Source: Acidobacteriota bacterium
GTDB lineage: Bacteria > Acidobacteriota > Blastocatellia > Chloracidobacteriales > Chloracidobacteriaceae
Assembly: GCA_016208495.1 (NCBI GenBank)
Contig: JACQXX010000017.1
Location: 1 to 64,000, forward strand
Reading direction: 5' to 3'
Length of the DNA: 64,000 bases
The translations under genes and the position numbers were made by a program. The notes under the pieces were generated by a model that was not told the DNA's origin, searched no databases, and saw nothing but the letters and a program-made list of their open reading frames with translations. This document shows, piece by piece, positions 25,874 to 36,800 of this stretch; position 1 is the stretch's first letter; each line of letters begins with the position of its first letter.

Positions 25874-27379
25874 CTATGAATCGCGTTTGACCTTGGTGGC
25901 GGTCACTGAACCGTCCGAGCTTTCCGATCCCTTGACTTCAACCCGAGTCCCAACCGTAATTGAGCCACCACGTTGGGAAATCGTAGTTGAGGTGGTTACC
26001 CGAACAATCCGCCCACTCACTTTCCATTCACCAACCAGATTTGAAGTCTCCGGCAGGGTTTCGACAATGCCGTGGAAAGACGAGCGTCCGTTTGAACCGG
26101 TCTTTTCCTTGATTTCGATCTTGGTTGCCGTAAATGAACCATCGGATTGGACAATTCCTTCAACTTCCGTATAGGCGCCAACCACGGCTGGACCATGTTC
26201 CCGATCAATGTAGGTACTGGCAGTGACAGTCACCGTGCGACCCGAAATCCGCCATTCTCCAAGCTGGTTGGATGATGTCGGAAGGGTCTCGATACTGCCG
26301 TAAAATTTGCTGTACTGGGTTGACCCGCCACCGGTACTTGAACTGGATTTCACTTCAATCCGGGAGGCTGTGACCACACCGGCTGAATCAACCACGCCTT
26401 TGACCTCGACGAGTGCTCCAATCTGCAAGGTTCCATTTCGGGTTTCAATGCTGGTCGAAGACGTTACCCGCACGGTCCGACCGGCGATGGTCCAGTCACC
26501 GACAAATCCTGTGCTGGCTGGTTGGGTTTCAATAACGCCATAGAATTCAAAATACGATCCGCTGCTTGACCCGCCACCGCCGCTGCTTTCAACGTGAATT
26601 TCTTTAGCCATCACAGTTCCATCGGATTGTTGTGAACCTTCGACTTCGACGAGCACACCCACCGCAAAATTGCCGCGTGACCGATCCAACTGCGTGCTGC
26701 TGGTTACCTGAACAGATCGTCCTCCGACTTGCCAGGTTCCAATGAGGTCGGCACTGGTTGGAAGGGTTTGAATCCGATCATAGAACTTAATGTACATACC
26801 ACCGCTGCCGCCACCGGTGCTGTTGTCGTCAACGTGGATGGATTTGGCGGTGACTGACCCGTCGGATTGGGCATAGCCTTCGACTTCGACCCGGACGCCG
26901 ACTGCAAAGGACCCGCGCGACTGGTCAAGCGACGTGCTGGCGGTCACCAGGACGTTTCGACCCTCAACGACCCAGTTTCCACGAAGGTCACTTGAGGTGG
27001 GAAGGCTATTGATTGCACCGTAAAATTTGACTTCCGATCCACTGCCGCCGCCACCACTTCCACGCACGACTTTGACTTCCGAGGCGAGGAAAGAACTATC
27101 TGATTGTGGTACGGCTTCGACTTCAACTTCAGCGCCAACCACCGCCTGGCCGCGCTCCTGTTCAATTTTTGTAGACGAAGTAACACGAACTGTTTTGCCC
27201 GCAACTCGCCAATCTCCAAGCAAACTTCCACTGCTCGGGAGACCTTCGATTGTTCCGACAAATTTCACATCGTCATTACCGCTGTTTGTATTAAAGGATT
27301 GTGCAAATAGAGAGGTGGGAGTGATACAAAGAGTAAATCCAAAGGTGAGAAATAACGCAAAGCTAGTCAGAGCCTTCAT
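25874..27379 (-). CDS. Secreted protein of six DUF5666 repeats
   Basis: 501 residues with a clear signal peptide (residues 1-26, cleaving after SLFAQ). The mature part is six consecutive domains of about 75 residues. Each begins with a K/E-F-x-G-x-I-E-x-L-P-x-S strand, then GxWxxxGRxVxVTxST and VGxxVEVEG, and ends with a TAxxIxV strand. This is the DUF5666 pattern, a small beta-barrel, OB-like domain of unknown function. Ser/Gly-rich linkers join the domains. I would guess a surface or periplasmic role. The gene is monocistronic; a GGAGGAAG-type ribosome site precedes the ATG. Confidence 0.85.
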   Translation of the reverse strand: MKALTSFALFLTFGFTLCITPTSLFAQSFNTNSGNDDVKFVGTIEGLPSSGSLLGDWRVAGKTVRVTSSTKIEQERGQAVVGAEVEVEAVPQSDSSFLASEVKVVRGSGGGGSGSEVKFYGAINSLPTSSDLRGNWVVEGRNVLVTASTSLDQSRGSFAVGVRVEVEGYAQSDGSVTAKSIHVDDNSTGGGSGGMYIKFYDRIQTLPTSADLIGTWQVGGRSVQVTSSTQLDRSRGNFAVGVLVEVEGSQQSDGTVMAKEIHVESSGGGGSSSGSYFEFYGVIETQPASTGFVGDWTIAGRTVRVTSSTSIETRNGTLQIGALVEVKGVVDSAGVVTASRIEVKSSSSTGGGSTQYSKFYGSIETLPTSSNQLGEWRISGRTVTVTASTYIDREHGPAVVGAYTEVEGIVQSDGSFTATKIEIKEKTGSNGRSSFHGIVETLPETSNLVGEWKVSGRIVRVTTSTTISQRGGSITVGTRVEVKGSESSDGSVTATKVKRDS

Positions 27380-27765
27380 TCGGCTTCCTCCAAAAAGGTA
27401 CTACTTAAATAACAAATCAATATTACCTGATTTGCTGGTCCACAGGCACGTTAACGTTAGGGGCAAGAACTACGTCTGGTTGTGGAAATTATTGGTGGGA
27501 TTGAGGAAGTTAATCAATTGAAACAAGAGCCTGGCTGCAGGTCTCCGATGCCGCAGAAAAAGAAGAAAACCTCAAAGCCAGGCACTGAGCGAGATCATAG
27601 AGAGTACAAGATAAACAGAAGATAAATTTCTGAAACTTTTCTCAGTTTTTCGCCAACTGTTTGCCGGAAGTGAGGTTGTGCTTGGTTATTGGGGTTTTTT
27701 CAAGTAGAGTTTGGCAACTTTTCAAACAACCCCCTTCGACATCTTTTTTATAAAGGACAACTGTT
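27380..27765. other. Divergent promoter region
   Basis: 386 bases between the DUF5666 gene (minus) and the acyl-CoA dehydrogenase (plus). It includes a GCCTGGC/GCCAGGC inverted pair near 27528-27582 that could form a stem. No open frame or RNA gene is evident. A weak ribosome site AAAGGA precedes the GTG start at 27766. Confidence 0.45.
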
Positions 27766-28968
27766 GTGGACTTTTCAATCGCTCAAGACACCCAAAAGCT
27801 ACTGGCTGAAATCCGTGAATTTATCCAGGCCGAGGTGATTCCCTTGGAACCGCAGGTTCTGGCTGGGCGCTTTCACTTGATGGATGACCAGCTTGAAGCC
27901 AAACGCGCCGAGGTTAAAGCCCGAGGCTGGTGGTCACCCTTTATCCCGAAAGAACTCGGCGGCATGGGGCTTCGCTTGATGGAGTATGCGCATATCAGCG
28001 AAGAACTTGGCCGCAGCATGATTGGTCATTATCTCTTTAACTGCCAGGCCCCTGATGTCGGGAACATGGAAGTGCTGATGCACTACGGGACGCCCGAACA
28101 AAAGCAGCAATACCTGTATCCGCTGGCCGAGGGAAAAATCCGAAGTTGCTTTTCAATGACGGAGCCAGGCTATCCCGGCTCCAATCCGGTCTGGATGGGC
28201 ACCACGGCTGAAAAAGATGGGGAAGACTATGTCATCAATGGCCGAAAGTGGTTTACTTCGTCGGCTGATGGCGCGGCTTTTGCCATTGTCATGGCGGTGA
28301 CCAACCCGGAAGCTGAAAGCCCACATCGGCGTGCCAGTCAGATTCTGGTGCCAATTGATACACCTGGGTTTAATCTGGTGCGAAATGTATCAATTATGGG
28401 TGAACCGGGCGGGGCCTGGCTCAGCCATGCTGAAATCAGTTATGAAAACTGTCGTGTCCCGCAATCAAACCGATTGGGCCCGGAAGGCGCCGGGTTTTCC
28501 ATTGCCCAGGAACGGCTCGGACCAGGGCGGATCCATCACTGTATGCGCTGGATTGGCATTTGTGAGCGGGCGTTTGATTTAATGTGCGGCTATGCAGCCA
28601 AACGTGAGCTTTCTCCTGGAAAACCACTTGGCGCCCAGCAAATTGTTCAGGCGTGGATTGCCGAAAGCCGGGCTGAAATCAATGCTTCCCGATTGATGGT
28701 TTTGCAAGCTGCCTGGAAAATTGACCAGACCGGCACCAAGTCGGCAATTGAAGAAATCTCAGTGATCAAGTTTTATGTGGCCGGAGTCTTGCTACGAGTG
28801 CTGGACCGGGCAATTCAGGTTCACGGGGCGCTTGGGATTACCGATGACACGCCGCTGGCCTTCTGGTACCGGCACGAACGCGGTGCCCGCATTTATGACG
28901 GTGCGGACGAAGTGCATAAATCTTCAGTTGCCAAGCGGGTCCTGCGTGGGTATGGGGTTAAGGTTTAG
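27766..28968 (+). CDS. Acyl-CoA dehydrogenase
   Basis: 400 residues, the usual length. It oxidises acyl-CoA to 2-enoyl-CoA with FAD, passing electrons to ETF. The N-terminal helical domain, the middle beta domain (CFSMTEPGYPGSNP, then NGRKWFTS) and the C-terminal helices (QVHGALGITDDTPLAFWYRHERGARIYDGADEVHKSSVAKRVLRGYG) are all present. The sequence is most like the ACAD10/11-type or long-chain group acting on hydroxylated or branched substrates. The GTG start at 27766 puts MDFSIAQDTQ in the family register. In many bacteria such enzymes pair with an APH-like phosphotransferase; one is at 46999-48069, not adjacent. Confidence 0.94.
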   Translation: MDFSIAQDTQKLLAEIREFIQAEVIPLEPQVLAGRFHLMDDQLEAKRAEVKARGWWSPFIPKELGGMGLRLMEYAHISEELGRSMIGHYLFNCQAPDVGNMEVLMHYGTPEQKQQYLYPLAEGKIRSCFSMTEPGYPGSNPVWMGTTAEKDGEDYVINGRKWFTSSADGAAFAIVMAVTNPEAESPHRRASQILVPIDTPGFNLVRNVSIMGEPGGAWLSHAEISYENCRVPQSNRLGPEGAGFSIAQERLGPGRIHHCMRWIGICERAFDLMCGYAAKRELSPGKPLGAQQIVQAWIAESRAEINASRLMVLQAAWKIDQTGTKSAIEEISVIKFYVAGVLLRVLDRAIQVHGALGITDDTPLAFWYRHERGARIYDGADEVHKSSVAKRVLRGYGVKV

Positions 28969-29019
28969 GTCAGAAAGAGAAAACCAGGAAATACCAGTTT
29001 GTCGTCAGTAGTTCGCTAA

Positions 29020-29406
29020 GGGGGCGTTAAAAAATAAGTTCCTGAGAGCGCTGTCACCCTTTTACCTCCAGGTTTTGGTTTTGCACCGCAAAGCGGTGCC
29101 GTTTGGATAGCCGGTCGGTTGGCCGCTTTGGGCCTACCACCGGTCACTCCGGCTATCTCGTGTTGCTCCGCGCTTCGTCTGCGCGCCGTGGGGGGCACAG
29201 GCAGCGGAGGGACAAAACCTTGTGAGCTGGGCGAAAGGACGAAAAGGACGAAAAGGACATTCATTTGAACCCGTGGAAGATCAGATGCCAGGAAAATTTT
29301 TCATCCCTCATCCTTCATCTCTCATCCCTTGTCTTTTGCCTTTCAGGATGCTCAATCCAAATACCTGTCCTCCAAACAAAAACGGGAAGTTGTTTTTTAA
29401 CGCTCC
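29020..29406. mobile_element. MITE-like element, long form
   Basis: Left terminus GGGGGCGTTAAAAAATAAGT and right terminus GGGAAGTTGTTTTTTAACGC are inverted matches of the family ends. The interior shares the GGATAGCCGGTCGGTTGGC block with the 23155-23490 element and a TTGCTCCGCGCTTCG segment. It ends 2 bp before the stop codon of the convergent histidine kinase at 29408. Confidence 0.75.
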
Positions 29407-29407
29407 T

Positions 29408-32400
29408 TTACTTTCCATCTTCCACCAGCGATTCGACCGGCTCCTGGATTTGCTGTCGGATTGGCAGCCAGACGTGGAAGCAGCTTCCCTGGTTGCGACC
29501 TTTGGAATCAACCGAGACGCGTCCGCCGTGGGCTTCGATGTAACTTCGGACAATCGCCAGCCCTAATCCAAGCCCGCGAGCCATAAATTCATACTTTCCC
29601 GATTTATGTTGGGCTGCGTCGGCCCCGGCGTAAAAGCAATCAAAAATCCGGTCGTGTTCCTCGGGGTCAATCCCAATCCCACTATCATCAACCGCCAGAT
29701 GGCAGAAATCTTCGGTTTGCTCAAGGTGCAGGTTAATGCGTCCGCCATTGGGCGTGAATTTGATGGCATTTTGAACCAGGTTCCAAATTGCCTGCCGGAT
29801 TTTGTCTGGGTCGGCATAAATTTCGCACTCACCAGCCGAAATAATGTTGATTTTGAGGCTCCGGTCAACGATGACATCGGAAAGTTCAGTCACAATGTCT
29901 TGAACCGTCAAATTCAGGTCAAAGGTGCAGTGCGAGAGGTTAAATTGCCCCTTGGTAATGCGCAGCATTTCCTGGACGTCTTCAATTGTGCTGAGCATTC
30001 GTTCGGTCATGATTCGGCAGGTTTGGAGCAATTCCCGTTGTTCAGAATTTAAAGCGCCGACCATTTGATCCAGCAGAATTTCATGCGTTCCGCTCAAGAC
30101 CGTGATTGGGGTGCGCATTTCGTGGGCGGTAATGGCCAGAAAGTTAGATTTCATCTGGTCCAATTGTTTCAGGCTGCGAGTGACCTCCTGCTCACGATGA
30201 TACAGCTTCTGGAGTTCTTTCATTGATTCGCTGATGAGCAGGTTTTTTTCTTCAAGCTCACCGTACAGTCCCGCGTTTTCAATGGCCACCGCAGCCTGAT
30301 TGGATAATGCCTCCAGAATATGGGAATCGGCTTCGGTAAACGGGGCTCGACCTTTGGGGCGACGAATATCGAGAACCCCGACCACTTTTCCCGTGCGCGA
30401 AAAGATCGGAACATTGAGCAAGCCATGAATATCAAATTTTTCAACCAGATCGGGGTAAAGCAATTCACCGCTCCCACCGGGTTCATTGATAATCACGGGT
30501 GTGCCTTGTTTGGCAACCCGGCCTGCAATTCCCTGACCGAGTGGAAAACTGACGGTGAGGTCGTCCCAATGATCACGGCACCAGACCCGGCGAAAAACCA
30601 CATTCCCACCCTCGATGAGTCCAATTCCACCTGGTTCACCATCCACCAGCCGGGCAGCTTCATCGGTGATGATTTGAAGCACGGTTGTGAGTTCAAGCTT
30701 GGAGTTGATAATTCGGGTACTTTCGAGGAGTTGCCGCAAGAACCGAACCCGCTTTTCCTGTTTTCGGCGCAGATTTGTTACCCGCCAGGTATAGCTTCCA
30801 ACCCCAGTGCCGACTAACATCACGAAATACAGCCCATATGCCCACCAGGTCTTCCACAATGACGGCTTGATGGCTATCGAAACCGAAATCGGCCCGGTGA
30901 TATTGTCAAAACTATCCTTTCCCCAAACCAGAAAGGTGTAGTTTCCGGCGGCGAGATTGGTGTAGACCGCTTTATAGTCGCGTAACCAGGCCGACGGGAT
31001 CCGATCATATCCGCTTAAGTGCATCCGGTATCGGGTGCTGTCACTTCGTTGAAAATTGAGCAGGGAAAATTCGAAGGAAAGGTTGTTCTGGTCGTGCATC
31101 AGGTTCAGGTGGGTAATATGGGGAGGCTGGACCTCGCCATTGACAGTAACCCGTTCGATATAGAGTGGTTTGAGGGTCTGGTCAAATTTCTCGGCAATAG
31201 GGGAGAAAACAGCCACGCCATTGACGGTCGCGGCCCAAATCCGTCCCAGCCGATCACAGATTGCTCCCTGGGTGCATTCATTACTGGGAAGGCCATCCTC
31301 ATCCAAAAAAGTACAGGTTGAAAACTCAGTCTGATTGGCCAGGTTTTCCGCAGGCGGAATCAAACAGGAAATGCCTTTGTTCGTCATCAAAAAGATTCGG
31401 CCCTGGCGGTCAACCTGAATTTGATGAATCGAATTATTGGGAATAGACGGTTGCGACGTATCTGAAAAAACCATCCACTGTCCTTGCGGGTCAGTGGGAT
31501 TGATCCGGATTGCCCCTCCGTTTCGAGTCCCAATCCATAAATATTGTGATGATTCATCGTTGCCGGTGGGATAAAGGTGCAAAATCTGATTATTCGGAAG
31601 CTTTGAATTCGTGGTTGAATACTGAGTCCAGTTGTTTGACCGAAAACTGACCAGCCCGGCATTGGTTCCCAGCCAAAGGGTTGGTTTTCCATCGAGATAG
31701 GTTGCGGCCAGTGAATACACGACATCGTCGGGAATTCCCGAATTTTTCGGGGTGTACATCGTCCATTCTCCATCCTGAAATCGTGCCAGTCCATCTCCTG
31801 ACGTCCCAACCCACAAGGTGGTTTTTCCACTCGCGTCAACTGTTTGCAGCAGTGAATAGATTTGAAGTTTGGGCAGGTAATTGGTCCACGTCCCACCTGA
31901 AAAACACGCCAGGCCGGTGTCGGTTCCAACCCACACGCCACTGGTGCCATCACTGAGTGGTGCTTCCATCAAACACAGGACTCGATTATTTGGAATGGAT
32001 GAATTGGAGATGTCAAAAACGGACCATTTCCCATTTTGGTACATCACTAGCCCGGAGCCATTAGTGCCAAACCACATTTGAGGCGGGCCGGTCCGACTGG
32101 TTGTTTCCAAAAGTGCCAGAACCCGGTTGGAAAAGGCTGGAACATCGGCGGCGGTGATGCTCCGCCAGCCATTATCAAACAGCCGGATGATTCCTCCTCC
32201 ATTTGATCCAACCCAAAGGGTTGTGGATCCATTGAAGCCGGGCATGACCTCGATGGCCACCAGGTTGTTGTCTGGCAATCCAGAATTTTGAGCGTCATAC
32301 ACCGTCCATTGCCGGAAATCATAGTGGACGATCCCGCCGCCATAGGTGGTGAACCAGAGGTTGGTCTTCCCATCAACGGCCTGGGTGGCGGCAATCTCAG

Positions 32401-33280
32401 GGATGCCTTTCGAGGCAAAGGGAGTTTCAGGGCCATTGATGGGCGTCCATTCACCCTTGTGGTATTTGGCCAATCCGTCGGCAAAGGTCCCGGCCCAGAG
32501 TGTTTGAGTCCCATCGGGTGAGCGGGTTTCGCACAGACTTTGAAATAAATCGCTTTGGAGTTTGGAATTCCGAGTGGTGTATTGGATCCACTGCTGGTGC
32601 TCATACCGAAAAATGCCGCCGCCATAGGTTCCAACCCAAAGGGCAGGGGTGCCATCATCCGCCATTGAGGGAAGTAAACACCCAATAACCCGGTTCAGGT
32701 CAGGATGGGTTGTTTGGTTGAAAACCGTCCACACCTCATTTTCAAAGCGGACCAGTCCGCCGCCATAGGTTCCAATCCAGATGATTGATTTTCCACTTTC
32801 AGAAGATTGTTCGACCAGACACCGAATCTGGTCGTTTGGGATCGGGCTGTTTTGGCGGGTGAAGGTCTGCCACTTCCCATTTCGCAGGATGGACAGCCCA
32901 CCACCCAGCGTTCCAAACCAGATACTGCCGTCCGAGGCTGGAAGAATGGCCCGAACATAGTTTGATGCCGTCTGGTTTGGCATATTGACGGTTGTCCACG
33001 AGCGACCATTAAAGCAGGTGGCTCCGTCCTGGGTTCCAGCCCACAGGTACCCGCGTTGATCAACTTCAAGACACATCACACTGTTTTGCGGCAGGCCATC
33101 GCGATCATTAAAACAGCGGATGGCGGGTCTGGTTTCCGGATAGGTTGGATCTCGGAATAAGGACACCCTGGTCGGCTGAACCTTGGGCGGAATCACCTGA
33201 GCGGTCAGTGGGAAAAGAAGCCCTAACCAGAAAAAACAAGCAAGCAATGGCAACTTCTTGTTCATGCCTGATTTCATCAT
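29408..33280 (-). CDS. Propeller-GAF sensor histidine kinase 1
   Basis: 1290 residues from the MMKSGMNKK start, which follows an AAAGGAAA site. The order is: signal peptide, long two-component-regulator propeller (blades with WVGT/WIGT and SGLPDN or SxIPNN), Y_Y_Y domain near TFLVWGKDSFDNITGP, and a membrane span. A GAF domain follows (LVDGEPGGIGLI, FTEADSHILEALSNQAAVAIENA), then HisKA with the phospho-His in TAHEMRTPITVLSG, then HATPase with DSGIGIDPEEHDRIFDCFYAG and GLGLGLAIV. No receiver is attached. It is paralogous to and in the same direction as the kinase at 33875-37888, suggesting tandem duplication. The partner regulator is not evident. Confidence 0.93.
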   Translation of the reverse strand: MMKSGMNKKLPLLACFFWLGLLFPLTAQVIPPKVQPTRVSLFRDPTYPETRPAIRCFNDRDGLPQNSVMCLEVDQRGYLWAGTQDGATCFNGRSWTTVNMPNQTASNYVRAILPASDGSIWFGTLGGGLSILRNGKWQTFTRQNSPIPNDQIRCLVEQSSESGKSIIWIGTYGGGLVRFENEVWTVFNQTTHPDLNRVIGCLLPSMADDGTPALWVGTYGGGIFRYEHQQWIQYTTRNSKLQSDLFQSLCETRSPDGTQTLWAGTFADGLAKYHKGEWTPINGPETPFASKGIPEIAATQAVDGKTNLWFTTYGGGIVHYDFRQWTVYDAQNSGLPDNNLVAIEVMPGFNGSTTLWVGSNGGGIIRLFDNGWRSITAADVPAFSNRVLALLETTSRTGPPQMWFGTNGSGLVMYQNGKWSVFDISNSSIPNNRVLCLMEAPLSDGTSGVWVGTDTGLACFSGGTWTNYLPKLQIYSLLQTVDASGKTTLWVGTSGDGLARFQDGEWTMYTPKNSGIPDDVVYSLAATYLDGKPTLWLGTNAGLVSFRSNNWTQYSTTNSKLPNNQILHLYPTGNDESSQYLWIGTRNGGAIRINPTDPQGQWMVFSDTSQPSIPNNSIHQIQVDRQGRIFLMTNKGISCLIPPAENLANQTEFSTCTFLDEDGLPSNECTQGAICDRLGRIWAATVNGVAVFSPIAEKFDQTLKPLYIERVTVNGEVQPPHITHLNLMHDQNNLSFEFSLLNFQRSDSTRYRMHLSGYDRIPSAWLRDYKAVYTNLAAGNYTFLVWGKDSFDNITGPISVSIAIKPSLWKTWWAYGLYFVMLVGTGVGSYTWRVTNLRRKQEKRVRFLRQLLESTRIINSKLELTTVLQIITDEAARLVDGEPGGIGLIEGGNVVFRRVWCRDHWDDLTVSFPLGQGIAGRVAKQGTPVIINEPGGSGELLYPDLVEKFDIHGLLNVPIFSRTGKVVGVLDIRRPKGRAPFTEADSHILEALSNQAAVAIENAGLYGELEEKNLLISESMKELQKLYHREQEVTRSLKQLDQMKSNFLAITAHEMRTPITVLSGTHEILLDQMVGALNSEQRELLQTCRIMTERMLSTIEDVQEMLRITKGQFNLSHCTFDLNLTVQDIVTELSDVIVDRSLKINIISAGECEIYADPDKIRQAIWNLVQNAIKFTPNGGRINLHLEQTEDFCHLAVDDSGIGIDPEEHDRIFDCFYAGADAAQHKSGKYEFMARGLGLGLAIVRSYIEAHGGRVSVDSKGRNQGSCFHVWLPIRQQIQEPVESLVEDGK

Positions 33281-33356
33281 TGGGGGTTTCCTTTGGAGGT
33301 AAGGGTGAGCAACGCCTGATAATACTAAATCGAACCACAGCAGATTGGAATACATC

Positions 33357-33387
33357 GGGTTCAGGGTTCAGGGTTCAGGGTTCAAGG
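33357..33387. repeat. GGGTTCA heptamer array
   Basis: Four GGGTTCA words lie upstream of the histidine kinase gene at 29408-33280, in one orientation only. Confidence 0.85.
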
Positions 33388-33503
33388 AAATACAATTGTT
33401 TCAATAGTTTAGTGCAAGTCCTCATAAAAAAGGATGAACGAAAATCAAATGCTTTTTCCGCCTGGAAGGCGATGAAAAGTGGCCGGTGGGCAGGGCGGCT
33501 TTG

Positions 33504-33577
33504 AGGCGCACCGACCGGTATCTTGCCGGCAATTGATCAGAAATGAACCACGTGGTGCCGGCAGGATGCCGGCGCTC
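33504..33577. repeat. REP-like palindromic repeat
   Basis: Arms CCGGTATCTTGCCGGCA (about 33514-33530) and TGCCGGCAGGATGCCGGCGC (about 33557-33576) are imperfect inverted copies around a 27-base spacer. GCCGGCAxxATGCCGGC dyads of this kind are common intergenic palindromes. Confidence 0.65.
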
Positions 33578-33656
33578 CCAGGAAATATTCATCTGAAAAG
33601 CCATGGAAAACAGTCAAGTGTTCAACCAAATAAACTGAGCGAACTACAAACCACTA

Positions 33657-33850
33657 AGGGACTGTAAAAAATCAACTTCCCGATTTTCATTTGGTCGAAG
33701 CCATTTTCTTTTGAGTTCGGTGGCACTTTCCCTGACACAAGCTCAGACCCCATTGAAGTCTTTGGATTTCTTTTTCGTGTTTTTCGTGTATTTCGTGGTT
33801 TCCTGTTCTGAAATTGGATCTCTCCGGGTGACTTATGTTTACAGTCCCTA
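33657..33850. mobile_element. MITE-like element, short form, right end trimmed
   Basis: Left terminus AGGGACTGTAAAAAATCAAC. The interior is nearly identical to 23493-23703 (TTTTCTTTTGAGTTCGGTGG, CGTGTATTTCGTGGTTTC). The right end is ATGTTTACAGTCCCTA and lacks the CGATAAAAACGGGAAG stretch of the other copy, so a small deletion has removed part of the right terminus. It lies 24 bp beyond the stop of the second histidine kinase gene (33875). Confidence 0.8.
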
Positions 33851-33874
33851 ACCACTAACCACTAACTGGCATCC

Positions 33875-36800
33875 CTACTCGCTCTGATTCACAACTCGCT
33901 CAAATGTACCGGTTCTGGTTTCAGTCGGAAGTGGGAGCGGGAACGACAGGAAAAAGCAGCTTCCCTGACCCATCCCGGCTGATTCGGCCCAGACTTTGCC
34001 CTGATGGGCTTCGACATAACTTTTCACAATCGCCAATCCCAATCCGAGTCCACGGGCCGAGAACTCAAACTTGCCGCTACGATGGTTTGAGGCATCAGGA
34101 CCGGCATAAAACCAGTCAAAGACTGACTTGAGCACCTCCGGGTCCAGCCCGATGCCTGTGTCCTGGATCGTGATCTGGATCTGGTCGTTGACGATGTCGG
34201 CCTTGATCGCGACTTCGCCGCCATCGTGGGTAAACTTAATGGCATTCTGGATGAGATTAAACAGGGAAATCCGAATCATTCGGGGATCAGCTTCAAGTTC
34301 GAGCGTCGTCGGACAATCCAGCACAAAGTTCAAATTCCGGAATTTTACGGCTTCCCGAACCTCAGTCAGGATTGACTGGAGCAAGTTGGAAATATTCAAT
34401 CGGACAGGCTGGGGATGTACCTCTCCCTGGGTGATTCTCAGCATGGCCTGGACTTTTTCGATGGTACTCGACATCCGCTCAACCATGCGGTGGCAGGTCT
34501 GAAGATTTTTCAATTGTTCCGGAGTCATTGCTCCAAACAAATTGTCCAGGAGAGCTTCGATCAGCCCGTTGAGAACCGTGATTGGAGTCCGCATTTCGTG
34601 AGCTGTCACATTCATGAAATTATTTTTCATGACGTTGAGCTGCTGCAGGGTTCGAGTGACCTCCTGTTCACGGCGATAGTGCTCTTCCAACTCTTTCATT
34701 GACTCACTGATAAACAGGTTTTTTTCTTCCAGCACCCCATAGAGTTCGGCGTTTTCGATGGCGACAGCCGCTTGATTGGCCAGCGAAGTAATCAATTGAG
34801 CATCGGCTTCGGTAAACGGGGCACGACCAGCCGGGCGTCGAATATCGAGAATTCCGACCACTTTCCCCAGCCGTGAGACAATTGGGACCTCGAGCAATCC
34901 CCGAATCTTAAATTTTTCCAGGTACAGTTTGGATCGATAGGCTTCGGGAACTTGCGACATGTCATTGACGATCAGCGGTTGGGCTTTCCGAGCCACAAAG
35001 CCAGAATAGTCCTCGTCCACTTTCAGGGTAATCGCGGTGGTTTCCCAGGCCCTTCGATTCCAGACATGGCGGTACTCAATTTCCTGACCCGTGACCAACC
35101 CAATGCCACCTGGTTCACCTTTCACAAGCCGGGCAGCTTCTTCAGCGATACTTTGCAAAACAGTATTCAAATCCAGATTTGAGTTGATAACCCGCGTGCT
35201 TTCAAGGAGCTGGCGCAAATCTCGGAGCCGCTCCTCCTGACGTTTGCGCAAGATGCTGACCCGCCACTGGTACAACCCGATTCCCGTGCCCCCGATCAGG
35301 AAAAAATACCCAAGAAACGCCCACCAGGTCAGCCAGGGGGCGGGTTGAATGATAATTTTAAGCGTGGTGGGCGCCGTGATGTTTCCAAATACATCCCGTC
35401 CAATCACCTTAAAAGTATACGTGCCCGCGCCCAGGTTGGTGTAAATCGCCTTTCGATCATGAATCCAGCCGGTGGGAGTGGCGTCATAGCCTTCGAGTTG
35501 AACTCGGAATCGAACATCGTCTTCGTGCACATAGCACAGGAGCGCAAATTCAAAGGCCAGATTGTTTTGGTCATGCTGAAGCGTCAGTTCAGAGCCGGTG
35601 ATTGGAAGGTCAAGTCCATTGGCGGAAAAGCGTTCAATGGTCAATGGTTTGGGGGTCCGATCCTGAAGTTCGCGATTCAGATCTAAATAAGCGGCGCCGG
35701 AACTGGTCCCGGCCCAAATTCTTCCCCTCCGATCAATCATGGCTGCCGTTGACAGGCTGGCGGGGATTCCATCTTCCGTGGTGTAGGTATAGAGCGAATA
35801 TTCCGCCAAACTCTCGGCGGTGGCCGCCTGCCACGTTAAACGGGCAATTCCTTTGTTGGTAAATAAATAAATCCGGTGTTGCTGGTCTTGCAGAATCTTA
35901 TGAATGACATTGCTCGGCAACCGAACGGTCTCGGAACTATCGGATAAAATCAGCCATTCATTGGTGGGGTTGAGCAGGTCAATCCGGGCGGCACCGCCAC
36001 CCTGTGTTCCCACCCAAAGAAACATCCGGCCATCGGGTTCGGTCATTCCAGCCAGACTCAGCACGGCATTATTGGGGAGTTGCGAATTTGCCGTGGTGTA
36101 TCGAGTCCATTTCCCATTGGAAAAGGCGCCTAATCCGGCCCCGCTGGTCCCAACCCAAATCGTCGTTGTCCCGTCAGGAGTCCGGGTCTGACGAACACAG
36201 TAGACAAAATTGGTCGGAATCCCAGAGTTTTCCTGGTTGTACAGGGTCCATTTTTCATGGGCGAAATGTACCAGCCCGGCTGAAGTTCCCACCCATAATT
36301 CAGGTTCACCATCCGGGCCGGTGACTTCGATAAAATGATTCACAATGTTGCTGGGAAGGCCAGAGTTGGCCATCGTAATGGCCGTCCAGTGCTGGCCGTC
36401 AAACCGGGCCAACCCACCTCCGTAGGTTGCCGCCAGGATTGTTGGGCGATCTTTGAACAGGCGCGATTCGGCCAGCCAATACACCACATTGTTGGGAAGG
36501 CCGGAATTTGAGGTGTCAAATGACTCCCACTGGCCATTGGCAAATCGCGTAACTCCTCCCCCGTCTGATCCAAACCAGTACACAGGCTGACCATCTGGAC
36601 CTTGTGTTTCAAGCAAGCTGGAAATCTTTTTATTGCGCAAGCCGGAGTTCAAACTGTCATATGAAATCCAGGCACTGTCGTCGAGTCTGACGATCCCGCT
36701 TCCATTGGTTCCAACCCAGATCATCCGGGAATGGCGAGGCAAGCGGGTGTTTTGAAGGCAAACGACATTGTTATCGGGCAACGCCGAGTTTTCAGTGGTA

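Noticed and set aside
31387-31953. 188-residue frame opposite the propeller region of a histidine kinase
   Set aside because: A shadow of the large kinase gene produced by its repetitive blades.
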